A DNA stretch of 6,058 nucleotides, taken from positions 30,506-36,563 of the forward strand of contig DHTR01000004.1 of NCBI GenBank assembly GCA_002408725.1, given 5' to 3'. The notes under the pieces were generated by a model. The model was given only the letters and a program-made list of their open reading frames with translations, ran no database searches and was not told where the DNA came from. The DNA comes from Pelotomaculum sp. UBA5255 (lineage in GTDB: Bacteria > Bacillota > Desulfotomaculia > Desulfotomaculales > Pelotomaculaceae). Shown one piece after another: positions 5,714 to 6,058 of this stretch (positions within the stretch are counted from its first letter, which is position 1; each line of letters begins with the position of its first letter). Position numbers and translations under genes: made by a program.

Positions 5714-5744
5714 AAACAGCATGGTATAATTGCCATGCTTGTTT
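5714..5744. terminator. Hairpin terminator after rplT, possibly bidirectional
   Basis: AGCATGG (5718-5724) pairs with CCATGCT (5733-5739). Two more pairs (5725-5726 with 5731-5732) leave a TAAT loop. AAAC/GTTT flank the stem with one bulged T. The T-rich tail TTGTTT (5739-5744) serves the plus strand and the A-run at 5711-5716 gives a T-run on the minus strand. The GC content is modest, so efficiency is uncertain. Confidence 0.7.
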
Positions 5745-5749
5745 ATAAT
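5722..5749 (+). promoter_or_regulatory. Candidate promoter(s) for the trkA-like gene
   Basis: Two perfect TATAAT hexamers occur: 5725-5730, preceded by TGG as an extended -10, and 5744-5749. Neither has a good -35 at 16-18 bp; TTTACA (5706-5711) is only 13 bp from the first. The extended -10 version inside the terminator hairpin is the better candidate and would give a leader of about 100 nt. Confidence 0.4.
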
Positions 5750-5837
5750 CATGGAAAGCAATAAACACACTGCAGGTTAAACTAACATCTAACATTTTAA
5801 GTCCTTAAATATTAAAAGATGTAGGCGGGGGAGAGAA

Positions 5838-6058
5838 ATGAAGCAGTTTGCAGTGATTGGTCTGGGGCGCTTTGGGACAAGTATAGCCCTGACATTGTCA
5901 AAAATGGGCTACGACGTTCTTGCAGTTGATACCAGTGAGGAAAAGGTCAATAATATCATTGAGTATGTGACCCACGCCGTTCAGGTGGATGCAATGGACG
6001 AGCAGGCTTTGAAGGCGCTGGGTATCCGCAATTTTGACGTTGTCATCGTGGCCATCGG
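5838..6058 (+). CDS. TrkA/KtrA-type potassium uptake regulator, 5' part only
   Basis: The first 73 codons of a cytoplasmic RCK (TrkA-N) protein, the nucleotide-binding gating subunit of Trk/Ktr potassium channels. The start ATG at 5838 is preceded by the purine-rich run GGGGGAGAG (5827-5835). The product begins MKQFAVIGLGRFGTSIALTL. GLGRFG at residues 8-13 is the dinucleotide-binding loop of a Rossmann fold, and the acidic D31 at the end of the second strand (VLAVDTSEEKV) fits binding of NAD or a related adenine nucleotide. The segment ending DVVIVAI (residues 67-73) is the fourth strand. The single-domain Ktr form and the longer TrkA form cannot be told apart here because the window ends at codon 74. 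It appears to be a new transcription unit after the infC operon. No membrane partner (ktrB/trkH) is in view. Confidence 0.9.
   Translation, partial: MKQFAVIGLGRFGTSIALTLSKMGYDVLAVDTSEEKVNNIIEYVTHAVQVDAMDEQALKALGIRNFDVVIVAI

Noticed and set aside
5592..5795. Minus-strand frame overlapping the rplT end and terminator
   Set aside because: It covers the rplT coding sequence and hairpin and has no recognisable domain.

Overview
The window looks like a chromosomal housekeeping segment of an endospore-forming Gram-positive bacterium of the Desulfotomaculum/Pelotomaculum (Peptococcaceae) type. The indications are a ytxC gene, a T-box leader ahead of thrS, consensus SigA promoters, strong AGGAGG-type ribosome binding sites, intrinsic terminators, and the order ytxC-thrS-infC-rpmI-rplT. 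The genus is inferred from gene order and protein style; no database search was run. All intact genes are on the plus strand.

Layout: (1) 1-538 is the 3' part of an htpX-type membrane zinc protease, closed by a strong UUCG-tetraloop terminator at 597-631. (2) 819-1715 is ytxC, a sporulation-associated family of unknown function, carrying cysteine clusters near both ends. (3) 1780-2071 holds a perfect SigA promoter and a complete threonine T-box riboswitch (stem I with specifier ACC, stem II, IIA/B pseudoknot, stem III, antiterminator, terminator). It controls thrS (2111-4036), threonyl-tRNA synthetase with all catalytic, editing and zinc residues. (4) 4037-4345 is a scarred intergenic region. 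It has a 60-bp imperfect palindromic repeat and, on the minus strand, the decayed 5' end of what looks like an ISNCY-type transposase gene, with terminal-repeat-like motifs. (5) 4352-5744 is the translation operon infC-rpmI-rplT (IF3, L35, L20). It has an extended -10 promoter, a structured leader ending in a terminator that fits L20-mediated attenuation, and an AUU start codon on infC. A hairpin terminator follows rplT. (6) 5838-6058 is the 5' end of a TrkA/KtrA-type potassium-uptake regulatory protein, cut by the window edge.

Two feedback circuits are visible. Uncharged tRNA-Thr would release the T-box terminator and raise ThrRS. Excess ribosomal protein L20 would be expected to bind the infC leader and stop transcription of its own operon, and the AUU start gives IF3 a route to limit its own translation. 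Most of the window is ordinary conserved core genome. The least explained parts are the thrS-infC gap and the cysteine pattern of YtxC. I found no clearly new multi-gene system.
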